From Rodentibacter pneumotropicus DSM 21403 (lineage in GTDB: Bacteria > Pseudomonadota > Gammaproteobacteria > Enterobacterales > Pasteurellaceae), in the NCBI RefSeq assembly GCF_000379905.1, contig NZ_KB904059.1, forward strand, positions 40,923 to 104,922: DNA of 64,000 nt, written 5' to 3'. The notes below the pieces were generated by a model. It was not told the DNA's origin and made no database searches. It worked only from the letters and a program-made list of their open reading frames with translations. Positions 49,346-59,901 of the stretch are shown in pieces. How positions within the stretch are numbered: the stretch's first letter is position 1; every line of letters begins with the position of its first letter. Made by a program: the position numbers and the translations under genes.

Positions 49346-51187
49346 TTAATTCGCCTGTTTCATATTATTTTGTTCTGTTTTACGTGAAGTCAGGCGAACC
49401 GTACGTTTTGCAGTTTTGTCCGTAGGTTCAGCATCCGGTGCAATACCATTGGCGCGTAAAGCATAGCCCATGATGCTGGAAAACACCGGTGCAGACACCG
49501 CACCACCGTAATATTGACCCGCTTTCGGATCATTAATCAAAATAATAAGAGCATAACGCGGATCACTAATTGGTGCGACCCCTGCGGTAAACGCCACATA
49601 TTTATTCACATAGTGGCCATTTTCGATTTTACGCGCAGTACCGGTTTTCACGCCTACTCGGTACCCTTCGACCATCGCACGCTTATTTTTGATCGCCACT
49701 TTTTCTAACATATTCACAATTTCTTTTGTGGTTTTCTCAGAAAAAACGCGTTGACCAATTACCGGAGGATCAACTTTCGTGATAGAAAGCGGACGATAAA
49801 TACCAAAGCTCCCTAAGGTTGCATAAGCTCTCGCCATTTGTAGTGGTGTTGCGGTGATACCATAACCATAAGCTACTGTTGCACGATCAATATCCGCCCA
49901 ACGTTTACGATTTGCATTTAACACGCCGGTTTGTTCACCAATCAAGCCTAAATCCGTTGCTTTTCCCAATCCTGCCGCTTGATAAGTATCCATCAGCGCA
50001 CTTGGCGGCATACGTAATGCAAGACGGCTGACCCCACGATTACTGGAGTTAATTAAAATTTCATCTAACGTTTGTTGAGGACGAGGCGCAACATCCATAA
50101 TTTCTTTACCACTCACCGTGAAAGACCCCGTATTGATCACTTCATTACGTTGTGCTGCACCACGTTGAAGTGCGGTCAAAACAACAAAAGGTTTTACTGT
50201 TGAACCGGGTTCAAAAACATCGGTAATTGCGCGATTTCGCATAAGCTCCGCTTTTACGCCGACACGATTATTCGGATTATAAGAAGGGGCATTCGCCATT
50301 GCTAACACTTCACCGGTACGCACATCAACAAGTACCGCAGTACCAGATTCAGCCTTGTTCTCCGTTACCGCTTTTTTGATTTCACGATATACCATTGATT
50401 GTAATTTTTCATCAATGCTGAGAGTCACATCTTGTGCATCGTATTTTTTCTGGTCAGCAATATGCTCAACCACGTTTCCTCGTTTATCTTTTCGAACTAA
50501 ACGGGAACCATCTTTTCCTACCAGCAGCGCATTGAAACTTTTCTCAATCCCCTCAATGCCATTTCCATCAATATCAGTATAACCAAGCAAATGGGCGGTT
50601 TCTTCTACCCTTGGATAGAAACGGCGTGGTTCGCTTTCCAAGCTAATCCCTTTAATTTTCAGTTCTTTGACATACTGCGCTTTGCCTGCTTCAACTTGGC
50701 GCGCTAAATATAAAAAACCTGATTTTGGATTTTTCTCAATTTTCTTCACTAGCTCGTTATAGCTTAAACCTAATACATCTGCGAGGGCTTTAATTCTCTC
50801 TTTATCATCAAGCGAGCCTTCTTTAAGAATACGTTTAGGTTCGGCGATTACTGCACTCATTGGCACACTTACAGACAACAACTGACCATTACGATCCAAA
50901 ATGGAACCACGAACCGAAAGAATTTCATCTTTACGTAAAGAACGTTTATCCGCTTCACCTGAAAGAATATCCGAATTGATTGCTTGGACATAAGCAGCTC
51001 GTGCAACTAGAGCACCTAACCCAAGGAAAATAAGGCCTGTAGCAATGAAATAACGCCAGCGTATAAAACATCTTTCAAACACCATTTTAGGTTTGTTGAG
51101 TTTAATAGCCGTTGTTGTAGGTACGACGAGTTTTCTAATTGTTTTCTTAGATTTATTTGATTTTTTTGATGAATTAAATCTAACCAT
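49346..51187 (-). CDS. ftsI: division transpeptidase FtsI (PBP3)
   Basis: A 613-residue class B penicillin-binding protein that crosslinks septal peptidoglycan. A membrane helix near residues 47-68 is followed by the pedestal domain ([18 protein letters not shown]) and the transpeptidase domain: catalytic GSTVKPF (Ser near 327), SSN near 380 and KTGTA near 513. By alignment with H. influenzae PBP3, the residues after KTG are R517 and N526 and the residue after SSNRGV is S385. These are wild-type at sites where beta-lactam-resistant strains commonly change. Confidence 0.97.
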   Translation of the reverse strand: MVRFNSSKKSNKSKKTIRKLVVPTTTAIKLNKPKMVFERCFIRWRYFIATGLIFLGLGALVARAAYVQAINSDILSGEADKRSLRKDEILSVRGSILDRNGQLLSVSVPMSAVIAEPKRILKEGSLDDKERIKALADVLGLSYNELVKKIEKNPKSGFLYLARQVEAGKAQYVKELKIKGISLESEPRRFYPRVEETAHLLGYTDIDGNGIEGIEKSFNALLVGKDGSRLVRKDKRGNVVEHIADQKKYDAQDVTLSIDEKLQSMVYREIKKAVTENKAESGTAVLVDVRTGEVLAMANAPSYNPNNRVGVKAELMRNRAITDVFEPGSTVKPFVVLTALQRGAAQRNEVINTGSFTVSGKEIMDVAPRPQQTLDEILINSSNRGVSRLALRMPPSALMDTYQAAGLGKATDLGLIGEQTGVLNANRKRWADIDRATVAYGYGITATPLQMARAYATLGSFGIYRPLSITKVDPPVIGQRVFSEKTTKEIVNMLEKVAIKNKRAMVEGYRVGVKTGTARKIENGHYVNKYVAFTAGVAPISDPRYALIILINDPKAGQYYGGAVSAPVFSSIMGYALRANGIAPDAEPTDKTAKRTVRLTSRKTEQNNMKQAN

Positions 51188-51209
51188 TTGCTCAACCCTG
51201 ACTTACTCT

Positions 51210-51530
51210 TTATTCCAAAATAACAACTTCTTGGTCGCTATCAATTCTTTTCATTTTTAATGTGCCAATGGCAATAAATTCCACTCTTGTGCTATCGCCC
51301 TCAGTAGCCTCTTGCAACTGCAAATTGCGATATTCATCTTGTAATGCTTGATGTTGTAAAACCAATTGACCATTCTCTGAAATTAGCCCACGCGTTTGAT
51401 GCGTTAACCAAATTGTCGCCATAGCAGAAACCAAAATTAATAACAGCAACAACGAAACCAATTTATTTGCTGAAAATAAATCTTCCACTAAAAGATTTTG
51501 TAAAGGATAACGTTCATTATTTTCTAACAT
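51210..51530 (-). CDS. ftsL: cell division protein FtsL
   Basis: A 106-residue bitopic protein. A single membrane helix ([19 protein letters not shown]) near residues 28-46 is followed by a periplasmic coiled coil with leucine-rich heptads ([26 protein letters not shown]). It joins FtsB and FtsQ to activate FtsWI. Size and place between rsmH and ftsI are normal. Confidence 0.95.
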   Translation of the reverse strand: MLENNERYPLQNLLVEDLFSANKLVSLLLLLILVSAMATIWLTHQTRGLISENGQLVLQHQALQDEYRNLQLQEATEGDSTRVEFIAIGTLKMKRIDSDQEVVILE

Positions 51531-51538
51531 TTTCTACC

Positions 51539-52507
51539 CTAACCAATTTTCTCCGCAATGCGTAATATTGCACTTCTTGAGCGTGGATTTGCCTGAATTT
51601 CAGCTTCCGACGGATGAATTGCTTTCCCTATAGCTTTTAGCTTTTGTTTACGTTGAATTTGATCTTCTCGCAATGGCAAACCTTTTGGAATCGGATCTCC
51701 TTTGCTTTGTTTTTTTATAAAATGCTTAACCATTCGATCTTCTAAAGAATGGAAACTAATAATCGACAAACGCCCTTCAGGTGCTAACACTTCTAATGCT
51801 GAATGTAATATACTTTCTAACTCGTCCAACTCTGAATTAATGAAAATTCGAATTGCTTGAAAACTACGGGTTGCCGGATGTTTATGTTTATCTTTAAAAG
51901 GTACCGCCTGTGAAATAAGTTCCGCAAGTTGTACTGTTCGTGATAAACCTTCTTCGCCATTTTTGACCGCACTTTTGTTGTATTCCACAATTGCTGTCGC
52001 AATACGTTTAGCGAAACGTTCTTCACCGAAGGTTTTCAGAACCCAAGTTAAATCTTCTACAGAAACCTTTTTTAACCATTCTGCCGCAGACAAACCTTGC
52101 TTTGTATTCATACGCATATCAAGAGGGCCATCTTTCATAAAACTGAAACCGCGCTCAGCCTCATCCAATTGTGGAGATGACACGCCAAGATCAAGCAAAA
52201 TACCATCAACTCTACCGACCAAACCTAATTTTTCACAAATTTCAGGAATTTGGGAGAAACTATTGTGTTCAATTTGAAATCGCCGATCTTGAATTTTTTT
52301 TGCTTCTTCCACGGCATAAGGATCACGATCAACCCCAATCAAACGACTATTTTGAGAGAGTTTTGAAAGAATTAAGCGAGAATGGCCGCCCCGCCCAAAA
52401 GTGCCATCAATATAAATTCCATTTTCTTTCAATGCCAAACCATCCACTGCTTCATGGAGTAAAACCGTAATGTGTTCAGTAGAAGAAAAGGAATTCTGCA
52501 TATTCAT
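51539..52507 (-). CDS. rsmH: 16S rRNA (cytosine1402-N4)-methyltransferase
   Basis: A 322-residue SAM-dependent methyltransferase that makes m4C1402 in the ribosomal P site region. [13 protein letters not shown], the SAM motif [14 protein letters not shown] near residue 34, [18 protein letters not shown] near 107 and [17 protein letters not shown] near 216 are family marks, with [11 protein letters not shown] near 257. A start two codons later is possible. It is the second gene of the dcw cluster, after mraZ. Confidence 0.97.
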   Translation of the reverse strand: MNMQNSFSSTEHITVLLHEAVDGLALKENGIYIDGTFGRGGHSRLILSKLSQNSRLIGVDRDPYAVEEAKKIQDRRFQIEHNSFSQIPEICEKLGLVGRVDGILLDLGVSSPQLDEAERGFSFMKDGPLDMRMNTKQGLSAAEWLKKVSVEDLTWVLKTFGEERFAKRIATAIVEYNKSAVKNGEEGLSRTVQLAELISQAVPFKDKHKHPATRSFQAIRIFINSELDELESILHSALEVLAPEGRLSIISFHSLEDRMVKHFIKKQSKGDPIPKGLPLREDQIQRKQKLKAIGKAIHPSEAEIQANPRSRSAILRIAEKIG

Positions 52508-52594
52508 AAACGTTAATAAAATAAGTTTGAAAAAAGATAATGCGGTGCAAGCACCGCTTATCTTGCTAGTGCTGCTGTTCTTTTTCTAAGTTAG

Positions 52595-53053
52595 TTAGAG
52601 TGACAGCATATTTAAATTCGTATCCATTGCAAATTCGGCGGTTCCCGCTACAACAATGTCTTCATCAATTTGCGCGATCCACTCAGTATCGCTCCAAATT
52701 TCAAATTTGTTTAATTGGCCAACCAACATTAAGCCTTTTTCTAATTTTGCATGTTGACGTAACGGTCCACTAAGTAGAATACGCCCTTGCGCATCCATTT
52801 CACATTCAGTGGCATAACCCAGCATCACTCGTTGTAAACGGCGTTGGTTAGGATCAAAGTTAGATAATGAGAGTAATTTTTGCTCAATTTTTTCCCATTC
52901 ATCTAAAGGATAAAGTAATAGACAAGGTTGACGAATATCCACAGTGCAAACCATTTGCCCTTGATTTTTTTCAATGATTTCTGCGCGATAACGAGTCGGG
53001 ATAGCAATTCTTCCCTTAGAATCTAAATTTACCGCTGCCGCACCACGAAACAT
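52595..53053 (-). CDS. mraZ: transcriptional regulator MraZ
   Basis: A 152-residue AbrB-like protein with two MraZ domains: [23 protein letters not shown] at the start and [23 protein letters not shown] near residue 75, each with the DxxGR loop that binds DNA in the ring-shaped oligomer. MraZ represses its own dcw promoter in E. coli. Three phased GTGG repeats lie in the leader. The gap to rsmH is 87 bases. Confidence 0.97.
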   Translation of the reverse strand: MFRGAAAVNLDSKGRIAIPTRYRAEIIEKNQGQMVCTVDIRQPCLLLYPLDEWEKIEQKLLSLSNFDPNQRRLQRVMLGYATECEMDAQGRILLSGPLRQHAKLEKGLMLVGQLNKFEIWSDTEWIAQIDEDIVVAGTAEFAMDTNLNMLSL

Positions 53054-53086
53054 TTATACTTAACCTTTAAAATTTGGAAAAATCCA

Positions 53087-53110
53087 CCACAAAAAACCAC
53101 TTTTCACCAC
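53087..53110 (-). promoter_or_regulatory. MraZ-type binding repeats upstream of mraZ
   Basis: On the minus strand GTGG occurs three times at exact 10-base spacing (CCAC at 53087-53090, 53097-53100 and 53107-53110 on the plus strand), 34-57 bases before the mraZ start. E. coli MraZ binds three TGGGN direct repeats at this same period, so this is very probably the autoregulatory site. Confidence 0.75.
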
Positions 53111-53128
53111 TAAAACGTAAGTCTATCG

Positions 53129-53158
53129 GTTATAAAGAGAAGTTGCAAGCAATTCCAA
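53129..53158 (-). promoter_or_regulatory. candidate mraZ (dcw) promoter
   Basis: On the minus strand TTGGAA (53158-53153) and TATAAC (53134-53129) are separated by 18 bases, placing the start of transcription about 10 bases before the MraZ repeats. This is a reading of consensus elements only. Confidence 0.5.
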
Positions 53159-53185
53159 TAGCTAAAATACGATAAATTTCAGATA

Positions 53186-53222
53186 AGAAAAAACCGCTCA
53201 AGCATTCACTTGAACGGTTTGA
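53186..53222 (-). terminator. terminator of cstA
   Basis: AAACCGCTCAAG and CTTGAACGGTTT pair (one G-T wobble) over a six-base loop; on the minus strand a run of six Ts follows. It ends the cstA transcript before the dcw promoter region. Confidence 0.88.
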
Positions 53223-53242
53223 CTTTATAAGACTTTGAAAAA

Positions 53243-54838
53243 TTACGCGTTTGTCGTATTTACATAAGCTTCTTCATCACGCTCACCCAATGGTTTTAAC
53301 AAGGTGAAAAATAATACAATAAACACAACCGTTGTTGCGAAACCTAAGTATACTGATAATTGATAGTCTAAGTTAAAACCAATTTTATTGTAGTACAAGT
53401 AAGTAGCACATACGGTTGTAATGAACCATGCAGGGATAGAAGCAACCCAGTGGAATTTATGATAGCGATATAAATACGCTGCCGCAGTCCATAGCATTAC
53501 CATTGCAGTCATTTGGTTTGCCCAAGTGAAGTAACGCCATAAGATACTGAAGTCAATCGTTGAAACAAAATATCCTAATATGAATAATGGAATCGCAATT
53601 AACAAACGTTTGGAAAGAGAACGTTGATCAATATTGAAAATTTCCGCCAATTGTAAACGTGCTGCACGGAATGCCGTATCACCGGATGTAATCGGAAGCA
53701 CCACAACACCTAACACAGCAAAGATACCACCAATAAATCCTAGGAAGTGCAATGAACTGTCATATACAACTTTAGAAGGAGAACCTGCTGAAATCGCATC
53801 CTGTAATGCTTGTGGGTTTTCATAGAACGAAAGTCCCACCATACACCATACTAATGCGATAATTCCTTCCGTAATCATTGCCCCATAGAAAATGAAACGA
53901 CCTTCACTTTCATTTTCCGCACAACGTGCCATTAATGGTGTTTGTGTTGCATGGAAACCGGATAATGCGCCACAGGAGATCGTTAAGAATAGCAATGGCC
54001 AAATCGGTACATCACCCTTAACTTGGAAGTTTTGTGTAAATTTCTCCCATGTTAATCCTTGTCCATCGCTGTTAACTGTACGGAAAAATTCAATTGGGTC
54101 CACTGCACTGAAGTGTGCTGATACCAAACCATATACCATGCCTACAGACATAAATAGCAATAATGCACCAAAGAGCGGGTAAATTCGACCAATAATTTTA
54201 TCGACCGGTAATAAAGTAGCAAGAATATAATAAGCAAAAATAATTACTGTCCACACAGCAACCACCGTCGCTTTATCCATTCCCCATACTTTTACACCAC
54301 CAGCCTCTACCGCCTGATGAACTGCTTCAGCATCACCCAATTGCAACGCGCCTTGAGAAGCCCCTAGCACATCCATGGTAATCGTCCCCATTAATTGCGC
54401 AGGGCTTGCAACGAATACCACACCAACCAATAATAAAAGTACCAATGCGAGCATATTGATAAAGACTTTTACAGGACGCCCTAAAAATTTACCTGCCAAG
54501 TAAGGCATTGTTGCACCACCGTGGCGAATACTTAACATACCACAAAAATAGTCATGTACCGCGCCGGCAAAAATACACCCGATAACAATCCAAAGCATAG
54601 CAACAGGGCCGTATAATGCACCAAGAATCGGTCCGAAAATTGGCCCTGTACCGGCAATATTTAATAATTGAATCAACCAAATTTTGGTTTTAGACATTGG
54701 CATATAATCCACGCCATCATTGAGTTGATAGGCAGGCGTTTGACGCTTAGGATTAATGACAAAAATTTTTTCGATAACTTTGCCATAAATAAGATAGCCA
54801 AGAATCAAAATGGCTACGCAGAAGAAAAACCACAACAT
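53243..54838 (-). CDS. cstA: carbon starvation protein CstA-family transporter
   Basis: A 531-residue inner-membrane protein with about 15-16 helices. CstA/BtsT proteins take up pyruvate or peptides. GTGPIFGPILGALYGPVAMLWIVIGCIFAGAVHDY near residue 60 is the family signature, with GGATMPYLAG and SGFHATQTPLMARCAENE further on. The start at 54838 (MLWFFFCVAI) has AGGTGC upstream; the eight extra upstream codons are not hydrophobic. A perfect CRP site lies in the divergent promoter, consistent with carbon-limitation control. Confidence 0.93.
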   Translation of the reverse strand: MLWFFFCVAILILGYLIYGKVIEKIFVINPKRQTPAYQLNDGVDYMPMSKTKIWLIQLLNIAGTGPIFGPILGALYGPVAMLWIVIGCIFAGAVHDYFCGMLSIRHGGATMPYLAGKFLGRPVKVFINMLALVLLLLVGVVFVASPAQLMGTITMDVLGASQGALQLGDAEAVHQAVEAGGVKVWGMDKATVVAVWTVIIFAYYILATLLPVDKIIGRIYPLFGALLLFMSVGMVYGLVSAHFSAVDPIEFFRTVNSDGQGLTWEKFTQNFQVKGDVPIWPLLFLTISCGALSGFHATQTPLMARCAENESEGRFIFYGAMITEGIIALVWCMVGLSFYENPQALQDAISAGSPSKVVYDSSLHFLGFIGGIFAVLGVVVLPITSGDTAFRAARLQLAEIFNIDQRSLSKRLLIAIPLFILGYFVSTIDFSILWRYFTWANQMTAMVMLWTAAAYLYRYHKFHWVASIPAWFITTVCATYLYYNKIGFNLDYQLSVYLGFATTVVFIVLFFTLLKPLGERDEEAYVNTTNA

Positions 54839-54952
54839 AAAAGCACCTCGAGAAATAGTCATACAGTTGTTTAAAACGCTCTAAACAAGCCGGGGTATTT
54901 TATGCTAAATTCTATTAAACAAAAAATTTAATTTACGAAATTCCCATAAAAT

Positions 54953-54968
54953 TGTGACAAATATCACA
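54953..54968. promoter_or_regulatory. CRP site between cstA and the zinc-ribbon gene
   Basis: TGTGA-CAAATA-TCACA matches the CRP half-sites exactly. It is about 115 bases before cstA and 60 before the small gene on the other strand. Confidence 0.82.
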
Positions 54969-55027
54969 TTAACCATTACTTAATTTTTAACTATATCTTA
55001 TAAATAATACCTAATAAGGATTAAAAA

Positions 55028-55261
55028 ATGGCTCTCACACGCTGTCCAGAATGTCGCAAAAAAGCTAGTGAATACGCTGAAACTTGCCCAAATTGCGGTT
55101 TTTCTTTTAAGCAAGAAGATTTGGAAATCTATAAACAAAAGTTAGAAGAAAGACGCCTACAAAATGCAGAAATTAACCAAAAAAGCACAAAATTACACTT
55201 AATTTGGTTTTGCATCTTTGCCTTGTTTATTGTCATTGCCAGCCTCATAACTCAAGTATAA
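55028..55261 (+). CDS. small zinc-ribbon membrane protein
   Basis: A 77-residue protein of unknown function. The N-terminal zinc ribbon has CPECRKKASEYAETCPNCGF (four cysteines, C-x2-C-x9-C-x2-C, residues 7-23). A charged, coiled-coil-like stretch (EDLEIYKQKLEERRLQNAE) follows, and one C-terminal membrane helix (LIWFCIFALFIVIASLITQV) anchors it with the ribbon in the cytoplasm. TAAGGA precedes the ATG. It is divergent from cstA, sharing its CRP region. No enzymatic motif. Confidence 0.85.
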   Translation: MALTRCPECRKKASEYAETCPNCGFSFKQEDLEIYKQKLEERRLQNAEINQKSTKLHLIWFCIFALFIVIASLITQV

Positions 55262-55310
55262 AAAAGGGGCTGCAATTGCCCCTCCATTCTCTGAAAATAT
55301 TGACCGCACT

Positions 55311-55994
55311 TTATGCTTTCTTCACATTCAAACGTTCAAAAGCAAGAACTTTGTTTTCGAGTTTACGCAACAACAACGTTGCTATCCCTGTAATCACCAA
55401 GTAAATACCGCCTGCAATACCATAAATCGTGAGGGCATCATATTCCGTACCGTAAAGCTGACGCGCATAACCCATAATATCCATGATCGTAATGGTTGAA
55501 GCCAATGCCGTTCCCTTAAACACTAAAATAATTTCATTACTATAAGAAGGCAATGCCCGCTTTAATGCGTAAGGAATCAAAATTTTCAAAGTTTGCACTC
55601 GGCTTAATCCTAATGCTGCACAACCTTCCCATTGTCCCTTTGGAATGGCTTTGACTGCACCATGAAACAACTGCGTCGAATAAGCCGCACTGTTTAATGC
55701 CAACGCCAAGGCAGCACAAAACCAAGCGTTTGATAATATATGCCAAAAAGGACTCTTCACAATCCATTCAAACTGACCCGGACCGGCATAAATCAAAAAG
55801 AATTGCACAAGCAATGGTGTACCGGTAAACAAAGTCAGGTATAAATTGACCGCACTTTTTACCCATCTATTTTCCATAGAAAGCAAAAATGTGAAGAGTA
55901 ATGCTAAGAAAAAAGCAATAAATAATGAAACTACTGTCAACAATAAGCTCGTTGGTATTCCCTGTGCAATGACAGATAAATATTCTTGAAACAT
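55311..55994 (-). CDS. artM: arginine ABC transporter permease ArtM
   Basis: A 227-residue inner-membrane permease of the HisMQ type, with five helices. The EAA loop that contacts ArtP is [43 protein letters not shown] near residue 105. Its ATG at 55994 overlaps the artQ stop by one base, so translation is coupled. It is the last gene of the artPIQM operon. An uptake sequence lies near the N-terminal coding part and another next to the stop. Confidence 0.94.
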   Translation of the reverse strand: MFQEYLSVIAQGIPTSLLLTVVSLFIAFFLALLFTFLLSMENRWVKSAVNLYLTLFTGTPLLVQFFLIYAGPGQFEWIVKSPFWHILSNAWFCAALALALNSAAYSTQLFHGAVKAIPKGQWEGCAALGLSRVQTLKILIPYALKRALPSYSNEIILVFKGTALASTITIMDIMGYARQLYGTEYDALTIYGIAGGIYLVITGIATLLLRKLENKVLAFERLNVKKA

Positions 55995-56659
55995 TATTTT
56001 ACTCCTCTTTCAAAGCGGGTAAAACGTCGTTCTAGACGATGAATACCGACCTGACTTATTAATGTCACAACCAAATAAATTAACGCAGCAATGCCATACC
56101 AGGTGAACGGTTGGTGGGTATTAGTATTAATTAACTGTGCCTGACGCATTAAATCATCGACACCGATAAGGGAAATCAATGCGGTATCTTTCAATAATAC
56201 CAACCATTGGTTACTTAACCCAGGCAAAGCGTGACGCCAAACTTGCGGCATAACAATATGAATAAAGGTATAACCTTTGTTCAACCCCAATGCTGCGCCT
56301 GATTCCCATTGACCTTTAGGGATAGCCTGAATCGCACCACGTATAGTCTGTGAAGCATACGCTGCAAAAATAAGGGATAAGGCAAATACACCACAGCCAA
56401 ATGCACCAAACTCAATGTATTCGCCGGTCAACATTTCCACAATTTCAGTTGAACCGAAATACACAAGCAAAACGACCAGAATTTCCGGCAATCCACGCAA
56501 CAATGCGACAAATACCGCCACCGGTTTACCTACAAACCGATTTGCTTCCAATACCGCAAATACAACACTTAATACCAAACCAAGCACCAAGGAACAAACC
56601 GCAAGCCCTAGTGTCATAAGGGATGCGGTAAACATTAAAGAAAGAAAATCGACAAACAT
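55994..56659 (-). CDS. artQ: arginine ABC transporter permease ArtQ
   Basis: A 221-residue permease that pairs with ArtM. The EAA loop reads [44 protein letters not shown] near residue 108; five membrane helices are predicted. It starts 3 bases after artI ends. Confidence 0.94.
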   Translation of the reverse strand: MFVDFLSLMFTASLMTLGLAVCSLVLGLVLSVVFAVLEANRFVGKPVAVFVALLRGLPEILVVLLVYFGSTEIVEMLTGEYIEFGAFGCGVFALSLIFAAYASQTIRGAIQAIPKGQWESGAALGLNKGYTFIHIVMPQVWRHALPGLSNQWLVLLKDTALISLIGVDDLMRQAQLINTNTHQPFTWYGIAALIYLVVTLISQVGIHRLERRFTRFERGVK

Positions 56660-56662
56660 AGA

Positions 56663-57382
56663 TTACTTCGTCATCCATTTATTATAGATTTTTTGGTATT
56701 CGCCATTTGCTTTAATGGCAGCCAAACCTTTATTTAAACTTTCAGCGAGTGTTTTGTTTGATTTATTCATTGCAATGCCTAAACCATTACCAAAATATTT
56801 TTTATTGGTCACCTTCTCACCGACAAACTGAATTTCGTGTTCTTTATTAATCATATCTGCAAGCACAGCAGTGTCACCGAAAATAATATCAATACGCCCG
56901 TTTTTTAAATCCAAAATCGCATCTTGTAAGCTGGTATAAGCTTTTGGTGAATATTGTTTCGTTTCGGCTACTGTATATTGTTGGAAAGTGGTGCCGTTTT
57001 GCACACCAATATTTTTTGCCGAATCTAAGGTTGCCTTACCTTTTAATGCCACATAACTTGCCGTGCTGTCATAATAAGCATCGGAAAATAGCACTTGTTT
57101 TGACCGTGCTTCGGTAATATCCATAGCAGAAATTGCCGCATCAAAACGTTTTGCTTTTAAATTTGAGATTAACGCATCAAACGCTTCGCCTTTAAATTTA
57201 CAGGTAGCTTGAATTTCTTTACAGATTGCATTTGCTACATCAACATCAAAGCCAATAATCTCACCTTTTTCATTGGTAAATTCAAATGGCGGATAACTTG
57301 GTTCCATAGCAAAAGTAATGTCTTGTGCATTTGCCATTGCCGCAGAGCTCAATAATACAGCGCTTAAAAGTAATTTTTTCAT
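56663..57382 (-). CDS. artI: arginine-binding periplasmic protein ArtI
   Basis: A 239-residue solute-binding protein with signal peptide [49 protein letters not shown] is the usual cluster 3 amino-acid-binding block; [24 protein letters not shown] holds ligand contacts. By operon and sequence it is the arginine-binding partner of ArtPQM; binding of lysine, ornithine or histidine cannot be excluded. Starts 16 bases after artP. Confidence 0.94.
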   Translation of the reverse strand: MKKLLLSAVLLSSAAMANAQDITFAMEPSYPPFEFTNEKGEIIGFDVDVANAICKEIQATCKFKGEAFDALISNLKAKRFDAAISAMDITEARSKQVLFSDAYYDSTASYVALKGKATLDSAKNIGVQNGTTFQQYTVAETKQYSPKAYTSLQDAILDLKNGRIDIIFGDTAVLADMINKEHEIQFVGEKVTNKKYFGNGLGIAMNKSNKTLAESLNKGLAAIKANGEYQKIYNKWMTK

Positions 57383-57398
57383 AATATCTCCTTATTTT

Positions 57399-58130
57399 TT
57401 AGTGTGAAAGGTATTGTCTAAATTGTTCGGTTTGCGGATGTTCAAAACAATCTGCCGATCCCATTTCCACAATCTTGCCCTGTTCCATATACACCACTTT
57501 TGTTGCCACTTTTTGTGCGACATTCACTTCGTGAGTGACCACCACCTGCGTAATGCCTGTTTGTTGTAATTCCTTAATAATATCCACCACTTGAGCAGTA
57601 ATTTCCGGATCCAATGCTGCCGTCGGTTCATCAAATAATAGCACTTGCGGTCTCATCATCAACGCCCGAGCGATCGCCACCCGTTGTTGCTGTCCTCCCG
57701 ATAAATGCAGCGGGAAACGATCAGCATATTCTTCCAAACGTAAACGCTTTAACAACTCCATCGCTTCTGTTTTTGCCGTTGATTCATTGATGCCTAATAC
57801 ATTCATCGGCGCTTCAATTAAATTTTCAATCACAGTTAAATGCGGCCAAAGATTATACTGTTGAAACACCATTCCCACATCCTGGCGCAGCTGGCGAATG
57901 GCTTTCGGATTAGTCGTTGCTTTCGATAAATCAAATTCGTTACTAGCAATACTTAATTGCCCCGAGGTCGGCACTTCTAATAAATTCAAGGTTCGAATTA
58001 ACGTACTTTTTCCCGCACCACTCGGACCAAGTAATACCACGGTATCTCCCTCTTCCGCTTCCAAGTTAATATCAAATAATGCTTGGGAAGCGCCATAGAA
58101 AAAGTTTAAATTTTTAACACGAATAGCCAT
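57399..58130 (-). CDS. artP: arginine ABC transporter ATP-binding protein ArtP
   Basis: A 243-residue ATPase. Walker A is [10 protein letters not shown] near residue 36, the Q-loop [12 protein letters not shown] near 93, signature [10 protein letters not shown] near 146 and Walker [12 protein letters not shown] near 165, followed by the switch His in VVTHE. It is the first gene of the artPIQM operon. A candidate ArgR box lies 46-59 bases upstream. Confidence 0.96.
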   Translation of the reverse strand: MAIRVKNLNFFYGASQALFDINLEAEEGDTVVLLGPSGAGKSTLIRTLNLLEVPTSGQLSIASNEFDLSKATTNPKAIRQLRQDVGMVFQQYNLWPHLTVIENLIEAPMNVLGINESTAKTEAMELLKRLRLEEYADRFPLHLSGGQQQRVAIARALMMRPQVLLFDEPTAALDPEITAQVVDIIKELQQTGITQVVVTHEVNVAQKVATKVVYMEQGKIVEMGSADCFEHPQTEQFRQYLSH

Positions 58131-58175
58131 TTCAATTCTCTTTACTTTATAAAATGAACAAATATTACGTTTTTA

Positions 58176-58189
58176 TGCATATTTATGCA
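58176..58189. promoter_or_regulatory. possible ArgR box upstream of artP
   Basis: TGCATATTTATGCA is nearly palindromic and resembles the ARG box core TGAATAATTATTCA, differing at symmetric positions. Its position 46 bases upstream of artP suits arginine-dependent repression. Confidence 0.4.
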
Positions 58190-58202
58190 ATACTTTAAAA
58201 TA

Positions 58203-58230
58203 AAAAATCCCAAAAATATTTTGGGATTTC
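58203..58230 (-). terminator. terminator of gmhA
   Basis: AAATCCCAAAA and TTTTGGGATTT form a stem of about 11 bp with a short centre, flanked by A/T tracts, just downstream of gmhA on the minus strand. Confidence 0.8.
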
Positions 58231-58258
58231 ACAAAACAATGCTAGAAATAACCGCACT

Positions 58259-58882
<624 letters not shown>

Positions 58883-59053
58883 CTATAGTAGATAACATTT
58901 TTTATCTAGATTGAAGTATAAATTCAACATTTTTTACTCATCAATCATTATTTTTTCGAATACTCTCGCAAAATACCTTCAAAACACTTTGAAAAACAAC
59001 CGCACTTTTTTAGCCTTTAACCAATTTTGACCTAGAAATAAAAAAGGAATCTT

Positions 59054-59875
59054 ATGAACTTACTTCGCGCCATTTTCATATTATTTTTTAGTATAAAAGT
59101 TTATGCCAATATTGATGTGATGCTTTTGAAAAACTATGAAGACCAAAATGTGGAAGGCTGGGTGATGTCCGAAAAACTCGATGGAGTTCGCGGTTATTGG
59201 GATGGCACACAACTATTGACACGGCAAGGACAACGGCTTTCTCCACCAGCCTACTTTATCAAAGATTTTCCTCCTTTTGCCATTGACGGTGAGTTGTTTA
59301 GCAAACGCAACAGCTTTGAAGAAATATCCTCCATCACTCAATCCTTTAAAGGTGAACATTGGGAAAAACTCAAGCTATATGTATTTGATGTGCCGAATGC
59401 AGAAGGAAATTTATTTGAACGACTGAATGTACTAAAAACTTATCTTTCATCACACCCTACGCCCTATATTCAAATCATTGAACAAGTCCCTGTGCGAAAT
59501 AAAGTCCATTTGTATGAGTTTCTACAAGAAGTCGAAAGCCAACAAGGAGAAGGCGTGGTAGTCAGAAATCCCAATACGCCCTATGAAAGAAAACGTAGTA
59601 CACAAATACTCAAATTGAAAACAGCTCACGATGAAGAATGTACGGTAACAGCTCATCACAAAGGTAAAGGGCAATTTGAAGATGTGATGGGCTCATTAAC
59701 CTGCAAAAATCATCGGGGAAAATTCAAAATCGGCTCGGGATTTAATTTAGGTGAACGTGAAAATCCCCCACCAATAGGTTCAGTCATCACCTATAAATAC
59801 CGAGGATTAACAAATTCCGGTAAACCTCGATTTGCCACTTACTGGCGGATAAGGGAAAGCCATCAACCAAAATAA
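59054..59875 (+). CDS. ligE: secreted ATP-dependent DNA ligase (LigE type)
   Basis: A 273-residue minimal ATP-dependent ligase. An N-terminal signal peptide (MNLLRAIFILFFSIKVYA) predicts export to the periplasm. The nucleotidyltransferase motif I is SEKLDGVRGYWDG, with the AMP-accepting Lys near residue 37; IDGELF (motif III), EGVVVRNP (motif IV) and LKLKT (motif V) follow, then an OB-fold. It corresponds to the H. influenzae ATP-dependent ligase I recall as HI1182. Such ligases occur in naturally competent species and are thought to act on incoming DNA. Uptake sequence just upstream. Confidence 0.93.
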   Translation: MNLLRAIFILFFSIKVYANIDVMLLKNYEDQNVEGWVMSEKLDGVRGYWDGTQLLTRQGQRLSPPAYFIKDFPPFAIDGELFSKRNSFEEISSITQSFKGEHWEKLKLYVFDVPNAEGNLFERLNVLKTYLSSHPTPYIQIIEQVPVRNKVHLYEFLQEVESQQGEGVVVRNPNTPYERKRSTQILKLKTAHDEECTVTAHHKGKGQFEDVMGSLTCKNHRGKFKIGSGFNLGERENPPPIGSVITYKYRGLTNSGKPRFATYWRIRESHQPK

Positions 59876-59894
59876 AGGCTGGTAAACCCAGCCT
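59876..59894. terminator. short convergent hairpin between ligE and miaB
   Basis: AGGCTGG and CCAGCCT form a perfect 7-bp stem around a five-base loop immediately after the ligase stop and 8 bases from the miaB stop. The T-run is weak; it probably serves both convergent genes. Confidence 0.5.
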
Positions 59895-59901
59895 ACTAAA
59901 A

